Shown: positions 34,581-44,358, numbered from the stretch's first letter. The stretch is 64,000 bases of DNA from an uncultured Bacteroides sp. (GCF_947632445.1 NZ_CANRPM010000008.1:1-64000); one strand, 5' to 3'. The notes: generated from the sequence alone by a model not told the origin. Numbers and translations are program-made.

Positions 34581-34805
34581 GGCGGGGTTCTTTTCAAAAC
34601 AACAACAGGCAGCGATAGCTGGCAATGAATCGGCAATGGAATGTCTATTCCCTTCCGCTGCCATGCAGCACTTCCTGAAGTCCCGACGCAGTGCTGCGTG
34701 AGGGTGTCACGCCGTGCTGTATGGGGAGGTGACGAAGCACTTCGTCAGAGGGTCAGCCAGTACGGCGTCAGGCCGGAAGGACTTGCCCGTGAAGAAAAAT
34801 GGAAG
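34581..34805 (+). repeat. Dispersed 225-bp repeat, copy A, with five 23-bp dyad units
   Basis: Non-coding, between tRNA-Phe and tRNA-Pro. It matches 61544-61768 on the opposite strand without gaps, 29 differences by hand count (about 87% identity). Its core is five 23-base units with exact period: 34663-34685, 34686-34708, 34709-34731, 34732-34754 and 34755-34777. Most carry a palindromic core of the type ACGCAGTGCTGCGT or GACGAAGCACTTCGTC. About 82 bases of conserved flank precede the array and 28 follow it. No protein frame is conserved between the copies. Confidence 0.9.
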
Positions 34806-34897
34806 AAATAAAACAAAGTATCAGAAACCAATTTTTATGATGTATTAATCAAAGCGTTAATTTCTCTTTATTAATAACATTAAAAAGCCTGCGATAC

Positions 34898-34928
34898 TTG
34901 CGGGCAAGCCTATTTATGCTTACCTTTG
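34898..34928 (+). promoter_or_regulatory. Promoter of tRNA-Pro
   Basis: TTG at 34898-34900, 20 bases, then TACCTTTG at 34921-34928, about 28 bases before the mature tRNA. Confidence 0.7.
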
Positions 34929-34956
34929 CACCGCTGAAATGTATAGATGCACGCAT

Positions 34957-35029
34957 CGGAATGTAGCGCAGTTGGTAGCGCACTACGTTCGGGACGTAGG
35001 GGTCGGGCGTTCGAGTCGCCTCATTCCGA
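34957..35029 (+). tRNA. tRNA-Pro (anticodon CGG)
   Basis: Acceptor CGGAATG pairs with CATTCCG. The D-arm is GCGC-AGTTGGTA-GCGC, the anticodon stem CTACG/CGTAG encloses TTCGGGA with CGG, and the T-arm GGGCG-TTCGAGT-CGCCT has a G-T pair. CCA is not encoded. Confidence 0.95.
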
Positions 35030-35036
35030 CAGAAGA

Positions 35037-35077
35037 GAAGACGGTTAAGAAGCCATTCTTAGCCGTCTTCTTTTTTT
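35037..35077 (+). terminator. Terminator after tRNA-Pro
   Basis: GAAGACGGTTAAGAA and TTCTTAGCCGTCTTC form a 15-bp stem with a GCCA loop, followed by seven T (35071-35077). Confidence 0.9.
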
Positions 35078-35146
35078 GTGTGAAGACCGAAAGAAGAGGC
35101 TTCCGCGCAAAACCGCTGGCAGGGAAAAGGAAATGAACAAACGGAC

Positions 35147-35200
35147 AAAAAAAGGGGGAAAGCCCACCGCACGTCGAACGGACGGTGAAACTTTCCCCTT
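35147..35200 (-). terminator. Terminator of the rhamnose-locus SusCD unit
   Basis: On the minus strand AAGGGGAAAG pairs with CTTTCCCCCTT, enclosing a second small stem (CACCGTCCG/CGTGCGGTG-like), then seven T. It lies about 50 bases after the stop of the DUF1735 gene. Confidence 0.8.
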
Positions 35201-35251
35201 GGTATCAGAGATTTTAATTTAAGGTTCAAAGGATCGTGTCGTCATACGCAT

Positions 35252-36529
35252 TTAGTTCACTACACGCATCCAGAATTCGCTCCATACAAAGAAGTGTGAA
35301 TTTGCATATCGTTGATCGTAATTCTCGAAACGGAGTACCTTGACAGGTTTTTCCAATTTCAATGTAGGAGACTCGAAGATGCCGGCCGGAATATTCCAAG
35401 GCAGCTCCTCGTATGGGAAGAAGCGGATCTGTTCCAGGTCGTTCTCGCTGCTTCCGCCATAGAGCATCAACTCACAAATAGCCGCATTGGCATTGGGAAC
35501 TCGGTTCTGGTATCCGAAACTGAAGGTTTGCACGGCCTCGGGCAGGGTCACTTGTACATAGTGCATATCCGATATATCCACGGACCAGGCAGAATGGAAG
35601 TATGAATTGGGGTCGTTGTCCAATAAGTTCGCAAGCGAACCTTCGCTCGGCTCCTGCGCATTAGTAGATAACATGCTCACCGCCAGCGGGTATCTTTCCA
35701 GAGCCGCGGAAACCGTATGTCCGTCTTCCTGCATTTCGAACTCAATTCCTTCTATACCCTCTAATCTCAAGGCAATATCTCCTATTGCCTCACTGGAGAA
35801 CGGAGGAACATTCACCGTCAACGTACCATTGTCGCCCGAAGTGAATGTGACGTTGCCATCGTTGGCTAATGTGACTCCCGGAAGGGTGGTTTCCTCCGCG
35901 TCTAACGCCACTTTAACAGTGAAATCCCATTGGTTTTCGATCTGAAGGTTCAGGGGAATGTCTATCGTTCCGCCTTCCCTGGGCAATTCAAAGGATGTAC
36001 TTCCTGCAAATGAGACCTTGGGAGTTACCACACCGGTCATTTTGTACAGCAGTTCGCATTTCGTGGAGAGCACGGAATCCGTCTCGCTGGACAGCAAAAT
36101 GGGAATTACATAGTTCCCCGGCTCGGCTTCTACCAGGCTGGCAGCCTTTTCAAAGTTGACAATCACCTTGGCAGTCTTCCAACCGTCGGTGCTGCCATAG
36201 TCCATCGTGCCACCCGTAATGGTGAAGCAATCGTCCGGCAAGCGTTTGTATCTCTTTCCGGTCAGCTGTATGTACCTTTCAAAATAAGCCTCGCTCATGG
36301 CGGCCAACGTTGCATGCGCTTCGCTGGTGGGTACGCTTCCGGTCTTCATGGCGGTCACATCAAATTCCGTATCGCTTCCCGTGCGGTACAACACCACTTC
36401 CTGTTCCCCTTCTTCTTTAAGGGAAAGAATCGTGTTGTACTCTTGCGGAATAAGATCGTCATAGTTATCGCATCCTGTCTGCATCAGAGAGAATGCGCAA
36501 ATTCCTAAGATATAAATTGACTTTTTCAT
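35252..36529 (-). CDS. DUF1735 surface lipoprotein with C-terminal discoidin-like domain
   Basis: A 425-residue lipoprotein, third gene of the SusC-SusD set, probably a surface glycan-binding partner. The signal peptide ends in LMQTGC followed by DNYDD. The N-terminal DUF1735 domain spans about residues 35-165. A beta-sandwich follows (SFELPREGGTIDIPLNLQIENQ region), then a C-terminal module resembling F5/8-type discoidin domains: LLDNDPNSYFHSAWS opens it and WSEFWMRVVN closes it. Such modules bind carbohydrate in related loci. The binding of rhamnose-containing glycans is inferred from context. Confidence 0.82.
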   Translation of the reverse strand: MKKSIYILGICAFSLMQTGCDNYDDLIPQEYNTILSLKEEGEQEVVLYRTGSDTEFDVTAMKTGSVPTSEAHATLAAMSEAYFERYIQLTGKRYKRLPDDCFTITGGTMDYGSTDGWKTAKVIVNFEKAASLVEAEPGNYVIPILLSSETDSVLSTKCELLYKMTGVVTPKVSFAGSTSFELPREGGTIDIPLNLQIENQWDFTVKVALDAEETTLPGVTLANDGNVTFTSGDNGTLTVNVPPFSSEAIGDIALRLEGIEGIEFEMQEDGHTVSAALERYPLAVSMLSTNAQEPSEGSLANLLDNDPNSYFHSAWSVDISDMHYVQVTLPEAVQTFSFGYQNRVPNANAAICELMLYGGSSENDLEQIRFFPYEELPWNIPAGIFESPTLKLEKPVKVLRFENYDQRYANSHFFVWSEFWMRVVN

Positions 36530-36543
36530 ATAAAATTCTACTA

Positions 36544-38529
36544 TTAATATTCAGGGGCTTGTACCATCTGAGGATTCTTATACACTTCGTTGTAAAATAC
36601 CGGATTCAAATACATTCGGTTGCTCCATACGTATGGAGAAGGAACTGGTATATCCTGGTAGAAGGTGTCGCGAGGCGGATTCGTGACAGAAGCGGCATTC
36701 AGTCCGCGACGCACGCCTTCACCGAAGTACTTGGCTCCTAAAGCCCAGCGTCGTACATCGTAGAAACGGTGTCCTTCACCCCACAATTCGATAAAGCGCT
36801 CGTTGCGAACCCACTCCATAATCGGCATGTCCGAAGTCACGTCTCCGGTCGTCAACTCAGGCACGTCAGCACGCCGGCGGATACGGTTCAGGTAATTCAA
36901 CGCGTTCGCCACATCCCCTTTGGCGGCATAACATTCTGCAATATTCAGGTAAAGTTCGGCCAAACGGATCTGGATGCTCGGAGCATCATCGCCCCACGTG
37001 CCCGAACCCGAAGTGTTGAACTCTATGGACGGGCTGATGAACTTCTGGGTCAGGTAACCGGTAACAGAATGGTCACGGTTGAAGCTCGTAGGGTCATAGC
37101 CGTGAATGGCTCCATTACGCATATCCAGATTAAGCGGTTTTCCGTCCATAAGCTTGGGAGCAAATTCTCCTCCGTCAAAGGCTATCCATGCGTAAAAACG
37201 GGGTTCGCGGCCCACGTGCAGATTTGCGATGTTAACCGTTACGGATTGATTTTCAGCGTTTGTAAATGTATGTCTTATTCCTGACTCTTTCAGCCAGTCG
37301 GCTTGCGGCGTGTACTCAGGGTCGCGGGCAGGCAGCTTGCCGTTCTTGGTATAGAAAGCCTCCACGGAGTTCAGTGTCGGGGCTACACCGCTGTAACCGC
37401 TCCACCAACTGCCTCCCGTGTACCGGATTATACGCAACGGCAAACGGGCGTAAGAGCCATTCATGTCATGATTCCAGTTGCCCCAGATGATTTCCTTGTT
37501 TCCGTCTACAGAACGGGTTGCCACGACGTAACGCATCTTCATCACGGTCTTCAGGAATTTTTCCTTCGCTGCTTCGTCCGTGATGTCACCGTCGGTCACG
37601 CCCGGAACGTAGGGAAGGGGAAGCTGTTTGGTCGCATAGAAATCTTCATTGTCATAGAGTTCGTATCCTGCGCTTTCCGCCAAGGAAATGGCTTCCTGGC
37701 ATGCCTTCAATGCACGGTCCCATTTGGAGGCATCGTAGGTATGGCTCACCAATTCGTAGCCATAGCCCGGAGTCTCGAAATTCTTGTTCGTCCACTGCGG
37801 ATAAGGGAACTCTCCGTTCCACAACGGCGAGGCTGCATACAGTAACAACCGGGCTTTGATACATTTGGTAATCACCTTGGTCATGCGTCCCCATTCATCG
37901 GACTTCTCACGGACGGTGGGCAGGTCTTGCTCGGCCTCGTCCAGCTGGTTTGCAATCCAGTCTACACAATAATCAAAGTGGTAGCGTCCTCTGTATTCCG
38001 ACTGAGGAGCATCCATCGCTATGTAATAGTCCGTAATGGGGATGGGGCCGTAACGGCGCAAGGTGCAGAAATGGTAGTAGGCAATCAGCGCCTTGGCCTC
38101 CGCCTTCCATATTGTTACAGTCTCAGGGGCTACTAAGTTCGGATCCATTTTCTCAATCTCCTGCAGGAATAGCAGGCACTGACCGACATACTGATACGTA
38201 GTACCCCAAATCCAGTTCTGGTTCATCGCGGTGGCGGTATTGAAAGCATACTCGTCCCACATTCCGTCGGCACTCCATGAATAGGGCAACACTGTTTCGT
38301 CCGTAGAAGATATTACTTCATTCAGATAGTTGGTCCATGTGGGATCGGTGGCGGTTATGCCCCTATAGCATGAGTACAGAAAGCCCAATGCACGATCCTC
38401 CGTAGAAGTAGCGTGTTGCAGGTTGGCCTGCTCGGGAGGAACTACATCCAGATAGTCACAAGATGTGCAGAGACATACGGCAACAACGGCCGCTGTTCCC
38501 CATTTTTTAATATAATCTAAATATTTCAT
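36544..38529 (-). CDS. SusD/RagB family nutrient-binding lipoprotein
   Basis: A 661-residue surface lipoprotein that caps the SusC channel and binds glycan. Signal peptide with lipobox VCLCTSC, then DYLDVVPPEQANL, the usual SusD opening. TPR-like helices appear at KAEAKALIAYYHFCTLRRYGPIPI. The C-terminal half carries IRLAELYLNIAECYAAKGD, ALNYLNRIRRRADVPEL and RNERFIELWGEGHRFYDVRRW, all standard. It is longer than average (typically 500-600), with extra length in the middle. Located 25 bases after the SusC gene and 14 before the DUF1735 gene. Confidence 0.95.
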   Translation of the reverse strand: MKYLDYIKKWGTAAVVAVCLCTSCDYLDVVPPEQANLQHATSTEDRALGFLYSCYRGITATDPTWTNYLNEVISSTDETVLPYSWSADGMWDEYAFNTATAMNQNWIWGTTYQYVGQCLLFLQEIEKMDPNLVAPETVTIWKAEAKALIAYYHFCTLRRYGPIPITDYYIAMDAPQSEYRGRYHFDYCVDWIANQLDEAEQDLPTVREKSDEWGRMTKVITKCIKARLLLYAASPLWNGEFPYPQWTNKNFETPGYGYELVSHTYDASKWDRALKACQEAISLAESAGYELYDNEDFYATKQLPLPYVPGVTDGDITDEAAKEKFLKTVMKMRYVVATRSVDGNKEIIWGNWNHDMNGSYARLPLRIIRYTGGSWWSGYSGVAPTLNSVEAFYTKNGKLPARDPEYTPQADWLKESGIRHTFTNAENQSVTVNIANLHVGREPRFYAWIAFDGGEFAPKLMDGKPLNLDMRNGAIHGYDPTSFNRDHSVTGYLTQKFISPSIEFNTSGSGTWGDDAPSIQIRLAELYLNIAECYAAKGDVANALNYLNRIRRRADVPELTTGDVTSDMPIMEWVRNERFIELWGEGHRFYDVRRWALGAKYFGEGVRRGLNAASVTNPPRDTFYQDIPVPSPYVWSNRMYLNPVFYNEVYKNPQMVQAPEY

Positions 38530-38554
38530 GATCTTATTTCTGTTTTTAGATTGG

Positions 38555-41500
38555 TTAAAAGTTCAATTGGAATCCGACATTGAATGTACGCTGCAACGGG
38601 TAGCTGTTCCAGCCGCTAAGTTCAGGATCCCACTGGTCAAACGGGCTGAATGTAAGCAGATTGGCTGCGCTTACATAAACACGTCCGTAGGGGAAACGGT
38701 ATCCCACCTCCAGATTTTTCAACCTCATGAAAGAGCCGTTTCTCATCCAGTAGGTGCTGGCTACACGGTTGTTCGCGATGTCGGTAGTGAGCAGACCTAA
38801 CCTCGGATAGGCGGCATCGAAGTTTTGTTTCTCTTCGGAAAAGTAGTTTTCGGCTATGTAGTCGATCACATTGCGGTTTCCGACTCCGATACCTTGGCAG
38901 AAGGGATCCATGCCTTGCGTCATGATGGTACGCATTCCTGAACCATTGAAGAAGATACCGAAATCGAACTTCTTGTAATTTACGGTCGCACCGAAGCCAT
39001 ACTGAATGCGGGGAGTGGTATTGTATTTGGAAATCATACACTGGTCCGTATCGCTGATGATACCGTCACCGTTGATATCGCGGTATTTGATGTCACCCAC
39101 ACGCGGTGTGGAACCCAAATTCTGCTGCGGGCTGTTGTCAATTTCCTCCTGGCTTCTGAACAGGCCGTCGGCAATGTAGCCTTTGGTATATCCGTAAGGC
39201 TTGCCTACTGCCATCTGCCATACGGAAGGATAGTTAGGCTCGTCCTGATAGATAATCTTGTTCGCATTGTAGGTGAAGTTAGCCATCACACTGACGTTGA
39301 GATCCTTGTTGATGTTCTTGTTATAGTTCAGGCTGAACTCCACACCTTCATTGTTCATCTTTCCCACGTTACTCCATGGCTTGGCTTCGTGGTAAGCCAA
39401 GGACTGCGGCCATGCCTCACGATGCAGGAAGATATCGAAGCGTTTGTCCTTGAAATAGTCAAAGGTCAGAGTCCAGTCGTCAAACAAGGTCATATCGAAT
39501 CCGATGTCCAACTTCTTCACCTTCTCCCATCCCAAGCCTTTCTGGGCATAGTAGGTCAACATCGGGCCTCCCTTAGTACTGGTACCACCGGTTTCACCGA
39601 AAGTATATTGCAGATAATTCAATTGGTTGTTCGCGATCTTGTCGATGTAAAGGTAGTGGCTGCCGCCCGGTGCCGCCAAATCGTCGCTACCAACCAATCC
39701 GTAGGATCCTCTCAGCTTAAAGTGGCTGATGACGCGCGTCATAGGCTCGAAGAATTTCTCATTGCTTACCACCCAGCCTAATGAAACGGCGGGGAAGAAG
39801 CCAAATCGGTCTGACTTGGCCAAACGTTCGGTACCGTTGTAACCAAAGTTGAATTCAGCCAGATATTTATGATCATAGTCCCATGTGACACGTCCCGACA
39901 CACCCTGGTTACGATTGGGCAAAGCCGCACCGTCGCCTCGATACTCTCTTTGTTTGTAGAGCAGCATGGCGGTGATATTGTGCAAATCAATCTGGGTCGA
40001 GTAGTTCAACGCACCTTGCAATTCAAACGTTTGGTCCATGGACTTCGCCACATCACTCTGACTGATGAATTCGGTACCGTTGGTGTTCAGCAGCTCCAAC
40101 TCGTAAGTCGTGTTGGGGTCGTCAGGATCATAGCTTCCTGCCACCATGCCGTAAAAATGCGGATTGATACTGCGGCTAAAATACGACGATGCCCAGTTCT
40201 TGAAGTTAATCCATCCGTTGAACTTCAGCCCCTTGACGATGAAGTCCAGATCCTGATCAATCTTCAATACCGTATTCAGGGTATTCTGATTTTGTTCAAA
40301 GAAGGAAGTCAACATCTGTGAATAGGGGTTCGGATACAGGGTTGTTCCCGATATGTAGGCATTACCGAACATGATATGTTCTACGCCTTCCTGCTGCGGA
40401 TAGGTCACGGGGAACAGGATGGGCGTCGTGGTCAGGATATTCTGGAACAGGCTGGTAGAAGATACATTCGGGCTTTTTGTCTTCCTGATCTGAGCGTTCA
40501 TGTTCAACTGGATGGTGGTGGTGGGCGTCAGCTTGTAGGTAATGTTGTTCTGGAACGTGTAGTTCATGACATTGATGTTGTTGTTCCAGGAATATACCTT
40601 CTTGGTATTGAGCAAACCGTCTTCGTGCGACGCTTCCAAACTCATGTAGTACTTGGCTTTGGTACCACCGCCGGACACATTGATGTTGGCACGCTGGCGC
40701 ATGGCCATGTCCTTGAAGATCACCTCGCTCCAGTCCACATTGGGATAAAGCAGCGGATTGAAACCGCTCGCCGTGCGCTCAATGTCTTCCTGCGTATAGC
40801 GGGGACTGCCTCCACGAGCAACAGAAGCCTCGTTATATAACTGCATATAGCGGGGGCCGTCTACAAATTCGGGGAAGTTGTTAAGGTAATTGAAGGAGTT
40901 CTCCGCCGTCACATTGATCTTTGCCTTGCTGTTGTATTCACCTGTCTTGGTGGTCACAATCATTACACCGTTGGCACCTCGGCTACCGTAGATGGCCGTA
41001 GCGGAAGCATCTTTCAGAATGGAGAAGCTCTCGATGTTTTCGGCCGGCACAAAGTTAAGGTCGGAAGCCGAAATCTCCACTTCGTCCAAAAGGATAAGAG
41101 GCGTGGCACGTCCTCCAAACGTACCGATACCACGAATGTAGAATTCGGATCCTGAACCGGGCTCACCACTGGTCTGCTTGGCAACCACACCGGCGATACG
41201 TCCGGCAAACGAGTTGGAGAGTGCGGTGGAAGGAACCTTCAAGGCGGCGCCCTTCACGCTGGTGATAGCACCCGTCACACTCACTTTTTTCTGGGTACCT
41301 GCACCTACCACAACGACTTCTTCCAGCGTCTCGCTGTCTTCCTCCATAGTCACCTTCAAGGCTTTCGTGGAGTTATCAAAGGGAATTTCCTGCGTTTTCA
41401 TTCCGATATAGGAAATGCTCAGAATTCCCTTATTACTTCCTACATTGATGGAGAACTTTCCGTCAACATCGGTAATGGTTCCCAGCGTAGAGCCTTTCTG

Positions 41501-41722
41501 CTGTACAGTGGCACCGATAATGGGTTCGCCTGCGCTATCCACAACCGTACCGGTAAGAGTCTTGACTTTTTGCTGGACTTCCTGCGTTGAGTCTTCCGCC
41601 CTTACCTGCACAGGAACCGTGAGGGGAGCAACGAGGGTGAAAGACAAGAATGCCGCCAGTGCTTTGCACGTAAAACGACATTGTGTACAAACATTCCTTA
41701 GTTTCATGTTAAAATGTTGCAT
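38555..41722 (-). CDS. SusC/RagA TonB-linked outer-membrane receptor
   Basis: A 1055-residue TonB-dependent transporter for oligosaccharides. After the signal region comes a carboxypeptidase-like domain (about residues 52-140, LTGTVVDSAGEPIIGATVQQKG). The TonB box region ETLEEVVVVGAGTQKK follows. The plug has VPSTALSNSFAGRIAGV and SILKDASATAIYGSRGANGV, and a 22-strand barrel ends in the aromatic terminal strand FNVGFQLNF. The start may be 41722 (MQHFNMKLRN) or 41707 (MKLRN). No N-terminal signalling domain is present, so it is not an anti-sigma-linked receptor. Confidence 0.96.
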   Translation of the reverse strand: MQHFNMKLRNVCTQCRFTCKALAAFLSFTLVAPLTVPVQVRAEDSTQEVQQKVKTLTGTVVDSAGEPIIGATVQQKGSTLGTITDVDGKFSINVGSNKGILSISYIGMKTQEIPFDNSTKALKVTMEEDSETLEEVVVVGAGTQKKVSVTGAITSVKGAALKVPSTALSNSFAGRIAGVVAKQTSGEPGSGSEFYIRGIGTFGGRATPLILLDEVEISASDLNFVPAENIESFSILKDASATAIYGSRGANGVMIVTTKTGEYNSKAKINVTAENSFNYLNNFPEFVDGPRYMQLYNEASVARGGSPRYTQEDIERTASGFNPLLYPNVDWSEVIFKDMAMRQRANINVSGGGTKAKYYMSLEASHEDGLLNTKKVYSWNNNINVMNYTFQNNITYKLTPTTTIQLNMNAQIRKTKSPNVSSTSLFQNILTTTPILFPVTYPQQEGVEHIMFGNAYISGTTLYPNPYSQMLTSFFEQNQNTLNTVLKIDQDLDFIVKGLKFNGWINFKNWASSYFSRSINPHFYGMVAGSYDPDDPNTTYELELLNTNGTEFISQSDVAKSMDQTFELQGALNYSTQIDLHNITAMLLYKQREYRGDGAALPNRNQGVSGRVTWDYDHKYLAEFNFGYNGTERLAKSDRFGFFPAVSLGWVVSNEKFFEPMTRVISHFKLRGSYGLVGSDDLAAPGGSHYLYIDKIANNQLNYLQYTFGETGGTSTKGGPMLTYYAQKGLGWEKVKKLDIGFDMTLFDDWTLTFDYFKDKRFDIFLHREAWPQSLAYHEAKPWSNVGKMNNEGVEFSLNYNKNINKDLNVSVMANFTYNANKIIYQDEPNYPSVWQMAVGKPYGYTKGYIADGLFRSQEEIDNSPQQNLGSTPRVGDIKYRDINGDGIISDTDQCMISKYNTTPRIQYGFGATVNYKKFDFGIFFNGSGMRTIMTQGMDPFCQGIGVGNRNVIDYIAENYFSEEKQNFDAAYPRLGLLTTDIANNRVASTYWMRNGSFMRLKNLEVGYRFPYGRVYVSAANLLTFSPFDQWDPELSGWNSYPLQRTFNVGFQLNF

Positions 41723-42028
41723 TGATTAAACAAAGGTTAATTAACTATCGCTTGCCAACTTTATTTCAATTTAAAGCAGGGGCATCCATCTATTTCATAA
41801 AAGAAATCCGCTTGTCGTCCTTCAGCCTGTTCCTAAAATTCTCTCCCCACAAGATGGAAAACTTTAAAAACGATGTTGTGAATTTCTTTAATTTAATATA
41901 CTTTTGTCCCTTTTTAAATCTATTGGCATGCAAATAAACAAATATTTCGTCAATTACGCATGCTTATCTTTACAACATTAACACTATTTAACTACAAAAG
42001 AGCCTTACTCTTTTTTATATCGCTTCCT
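41723..42028. other. Intergenic region upstream of susC
   Basis: About 300 AT-rich bases between the glycosidase stop and the SusC start, room for a separate promoter driving the SusC-SusD-DUF1735 unit on the minus strand. I see no clean minus-strand TAnnTTTG. A TACTTTTG on the plus strand near 41900 has no gene downstream and is probably chance. No strong inverted repeat. Confidence 0.4.
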
Positions 42029-44173
42029 TCAAGGCATGGGTTTCAATCCTTCCCAACGCACATCCCACGCTCCGTCTTTAGGGAAACCGGGATTAGCCAC
42101 CCCGCATCCGTCCCATCCGGCACACATCATGGCTATGGCCGTCAAGAGGCCGCCGTTACCGGGCAGGTAGCAACGCAGACGTCCATCCTGATAGTTGTGT
42201 CCGTTCGGCAAGTAGGTATTGGTGCGTTTCTCCATCAGCAAGGCGCCTACAGCCTTCTCAGGTTCGCCCATGCGGGCGGCATTCATGGCGGTCATCGGAT
42301 AATCCCATCCCCAGGTCTTTCCCCAATTCCAGTTGTCCCACACCCAATGGAGCGTGTTTTTCATGTAGTCTTCCCGAATCAAAGCATTCATCGGCAGGAT
42401 TCCTACGGCTCCCAACACGGCCATGTGGTCGCTCGTGAAACGTATATCCTTATAGGTATCCACCGCATCCTCCGAAGCCAGATACAAGCCTTCTTCATTG
42501 TAGGCCAGCGGAGAGAGTTTATCTATCAGTTCGTCCCATGCCAGATTGCGCTGCATGCCGGCCCGTTCGCGCCACGTCTGCGCCACCTGCATGGCATAGT
42601 GCCAGTAGGAAAGCTCGAAAGGCGGGTTGACGGTCGTAGCGGCACGAAGGGTTTCCTGGGCAGGAATGCATCCTTTCAAAAGGAAACGGACCCCCATTTC
42701 GTCATACGTAGCAAACGAATACATAAAAGCTGCCGTCTCCTGCACCAACCGATTATAGCGGCGGATGACTTCTTCAGAAGGATGGGCCCGATAAACCAAT
42801 TCGGCCAAATAAATGAAATGAGGTTGCTGCCATATCAGGAAAGAACCTACATTCGAAGGGGCTTCCATTCCGTCGGGATCCGTCATCTTCATCCAACGCA
42901 CACCTTCGAAACCCTGACGACGGGCAATCTCACGGGCAACGGGCTCTACAGTTTCATACCAATCCAACGTGCGCTCCAACAAATCCGCATGCCCCCACAA
43001 AGCAAGCCAGGACTGATGCCACCAGATCATCTCCAGATGGAATTTCCCGAACCACGAATTATAGGTCAAACCCGTTTCCTGCGGCGGAAAGCTGCCGGCC
43101 GACTGAATGGCCAAAAGGTATTGGGACAGCACCACACGACGCTCCAATTCCTTGGCTCCCGGAGCGGTACACCGGGAAAAATCGACGGCGGCACCGTCTG
43201 TCCAAAACTTCTTCCAATGGGCGGCACTTGCGAGAGACGTCTCTTCAAAAGTCGGCAACGCTTCCAACACAGGCCTCTCGGAGTCTTCTTTGAGCATAGT
43301 TGCAGGAAACACGGAGGTAAAACGGCAGGAGAAAGCCAGCGTGTCGGCTTCGGGTATCAATACGAAATAGTTCCTTGCCTTCTCCGACAAGCGGGCTTTT
43401 CCCTCCCACGAAAGGGCCACGTAGTAAGACGTTTCGTCCAGCGTTCGCTTCAAAACCGCACATTGGGCATTCCGGCTTACGACTTCCGTTGTATGTTTGA
43501 CGTCAGCCGTCCAATCGCAGGCATCGTCCGAATGCCGTCCGGTGGGATACGGAAAACGAAGATTGACACCCGAATGAGCGGTGTCTGCAATCCTTGCCGA
43601 AATCATATCCAAAGTGGGATGGCACACGGTCTGTACCTCGTAGTCGATGCAGTTCAGGGTAAAACGGCTGCTTATCGTCCCCTTCCACATGTCGAGGCTT
43701 TGCTGCACATTGGCCAAATCTTCCACCTTCACACTATCGCCCAACTCTAAGCCTACGACGCCTAAATGCAGACGATGCGGATTTATCCGCAGCCAGTCGG
43801 AGGCATCCTGCCGGCGGCCGGGTTCCTTGAACTGGCAGGCATACAGCTCCTTGTGCCCCCGACCGAAATCAAACTCTTTCCACACATCTTCCGGCCGATA
43901 GTTTTGGGGATTGGGAAAGCGATGCCATCCCCACTGGCTTTGCGTCCCCAAAGGCACACCTTCGGAATAACGTTCAGGAAAAGTCTGCAACCCCGTCACG
44001 TCTACCGTAAAAGCAAACTCCCCATTTCCTACGGACAATGAGGCCAATGAATCGAATGCAGAGACCTGCGGATTGTTTCGTGTCACCAAGGCCTCGCGGT
44101 CGATAGGCTCCTGCTTTTCGACACCGCAAGCCGCCAATGCGCATATTAGAATTGAATAAAAAAACTTTTTCAT
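42029..44173 (-). CDS. Putative (alpha/alpha)6-barrel glycosidase lipoprotein
   Basis: A 714-residue secreted lipoprotein (signal LICALAAC, then GVEKQEP). N-terminal beta-sandwich-like part with ASLSVGNGEFAFTVDVTGLQTFPE, then a helical C-terminal half with repeated aromatic-rich turns: FGKFHLEMIWWHQSWLALWGH, VGSFLIWQQPHFIYLAELVYRA, WVWDNWNWGKTWGWDYPM. This layout and the HLEMIWWH stretch resemble glycoside hydrolases with a GH65/GH95-like toroid. I cannot assign a CAZy family. Position between the rhamnose catabolic genes and SusC suggests action on rhamnose-containing glycans. Candidate acids include the Glu in HLEM. The catalytic role is inferred. Confidence 0.6.
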   Translation of the reverse strand: MKKFFYSILICALAACGVEKQEPIDREALVTRNNPQVSAFDSLASLSVGNGEFAFTVDVTGLQTFPERYSEGVPLGTQSQWGWHRFPNPQNYRPEDVWKEFDFGRGHKELYACQFKEPGRRQDASDWLRINPHRLHLGVVGLELGDSVKVEDLANVQQSLDMWKGTISSRFTLNCIDYEVQTVCHPTLDMISARIADTAHSGVNLRFPYPTGRHSDDACDWTADVKHTTEVVSRNAQCAVLKRTLDETSYYVALSWEGKARLSEKARNYFVLIPEADTLAFSCRFTSVFPATMLKEDSERPVLEALPTFEETSLASAAHWKKFWTDGAAVDFSRCTAPGAKELERRVVLSQYLLAIQSAGSFPPQETGLTYNSWFGKFHLEMIWWHQSWLALWGHADLLERTLDWYETVEPVAREIARRQGFEGVRWMKMTDPDGMEAPSNVGSFLIWQQPHFIYLAELVYRAHPSEEVIRRYNRLVQETAAFMYSFATYDEMGVRFLLKGCIPAQETLRAATTVNPPFELSYWHYAMQVAQTWRERAGMQRNLAWDELIDKLSPLAYNEEGLYLASEDAVDTYKDIRFTSDHMAVLGAVGILPMNALIREDYMKNTLHWVWDNWNWGKTWGWDYPMTAMNAARMGEPEKAVGALLMEKRTNTYLPNGHNYQDGRLRCYLPGNGGLLTAIAMMCAGWDGCGVANPGFPKDGAWDVRWEGLKPMP

Positions 44174-44358
44174 TGTATAAATCTGAATAATAAATGATAC
44201 TTATAACACCTTTAAAGCATAGAGATACGGACAGGAAAACATCCTTTTCCCTGAAAAAGAAAAGGCCGTACTCCCTATCTCTACAACATTGCCAAGAAGG
44301 AAGTACAGCCATTGCATCGCTCCAATACCCCTGAAATGGAGGCAACGCATGCTAATTA

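Noticed and set aside
34663..34777. CRISPR array
   Set aside because: The 23-base units abut one another without spacers and no cas gene is near. The same applies to 20597-20706.
41897..41906. Plus-strand promoter TACTTTTG upstream of the glycosidase region
   Set aside because: No plus-strand gene follows. All genes here are on the minus strand.
41960..43750. 596-codon plus-strand ORF
   Set aside because: Antisense to the putative glycosidase, with no signal, motif or promoter, and low-complexity His/Arg composition typical of shadow frames.
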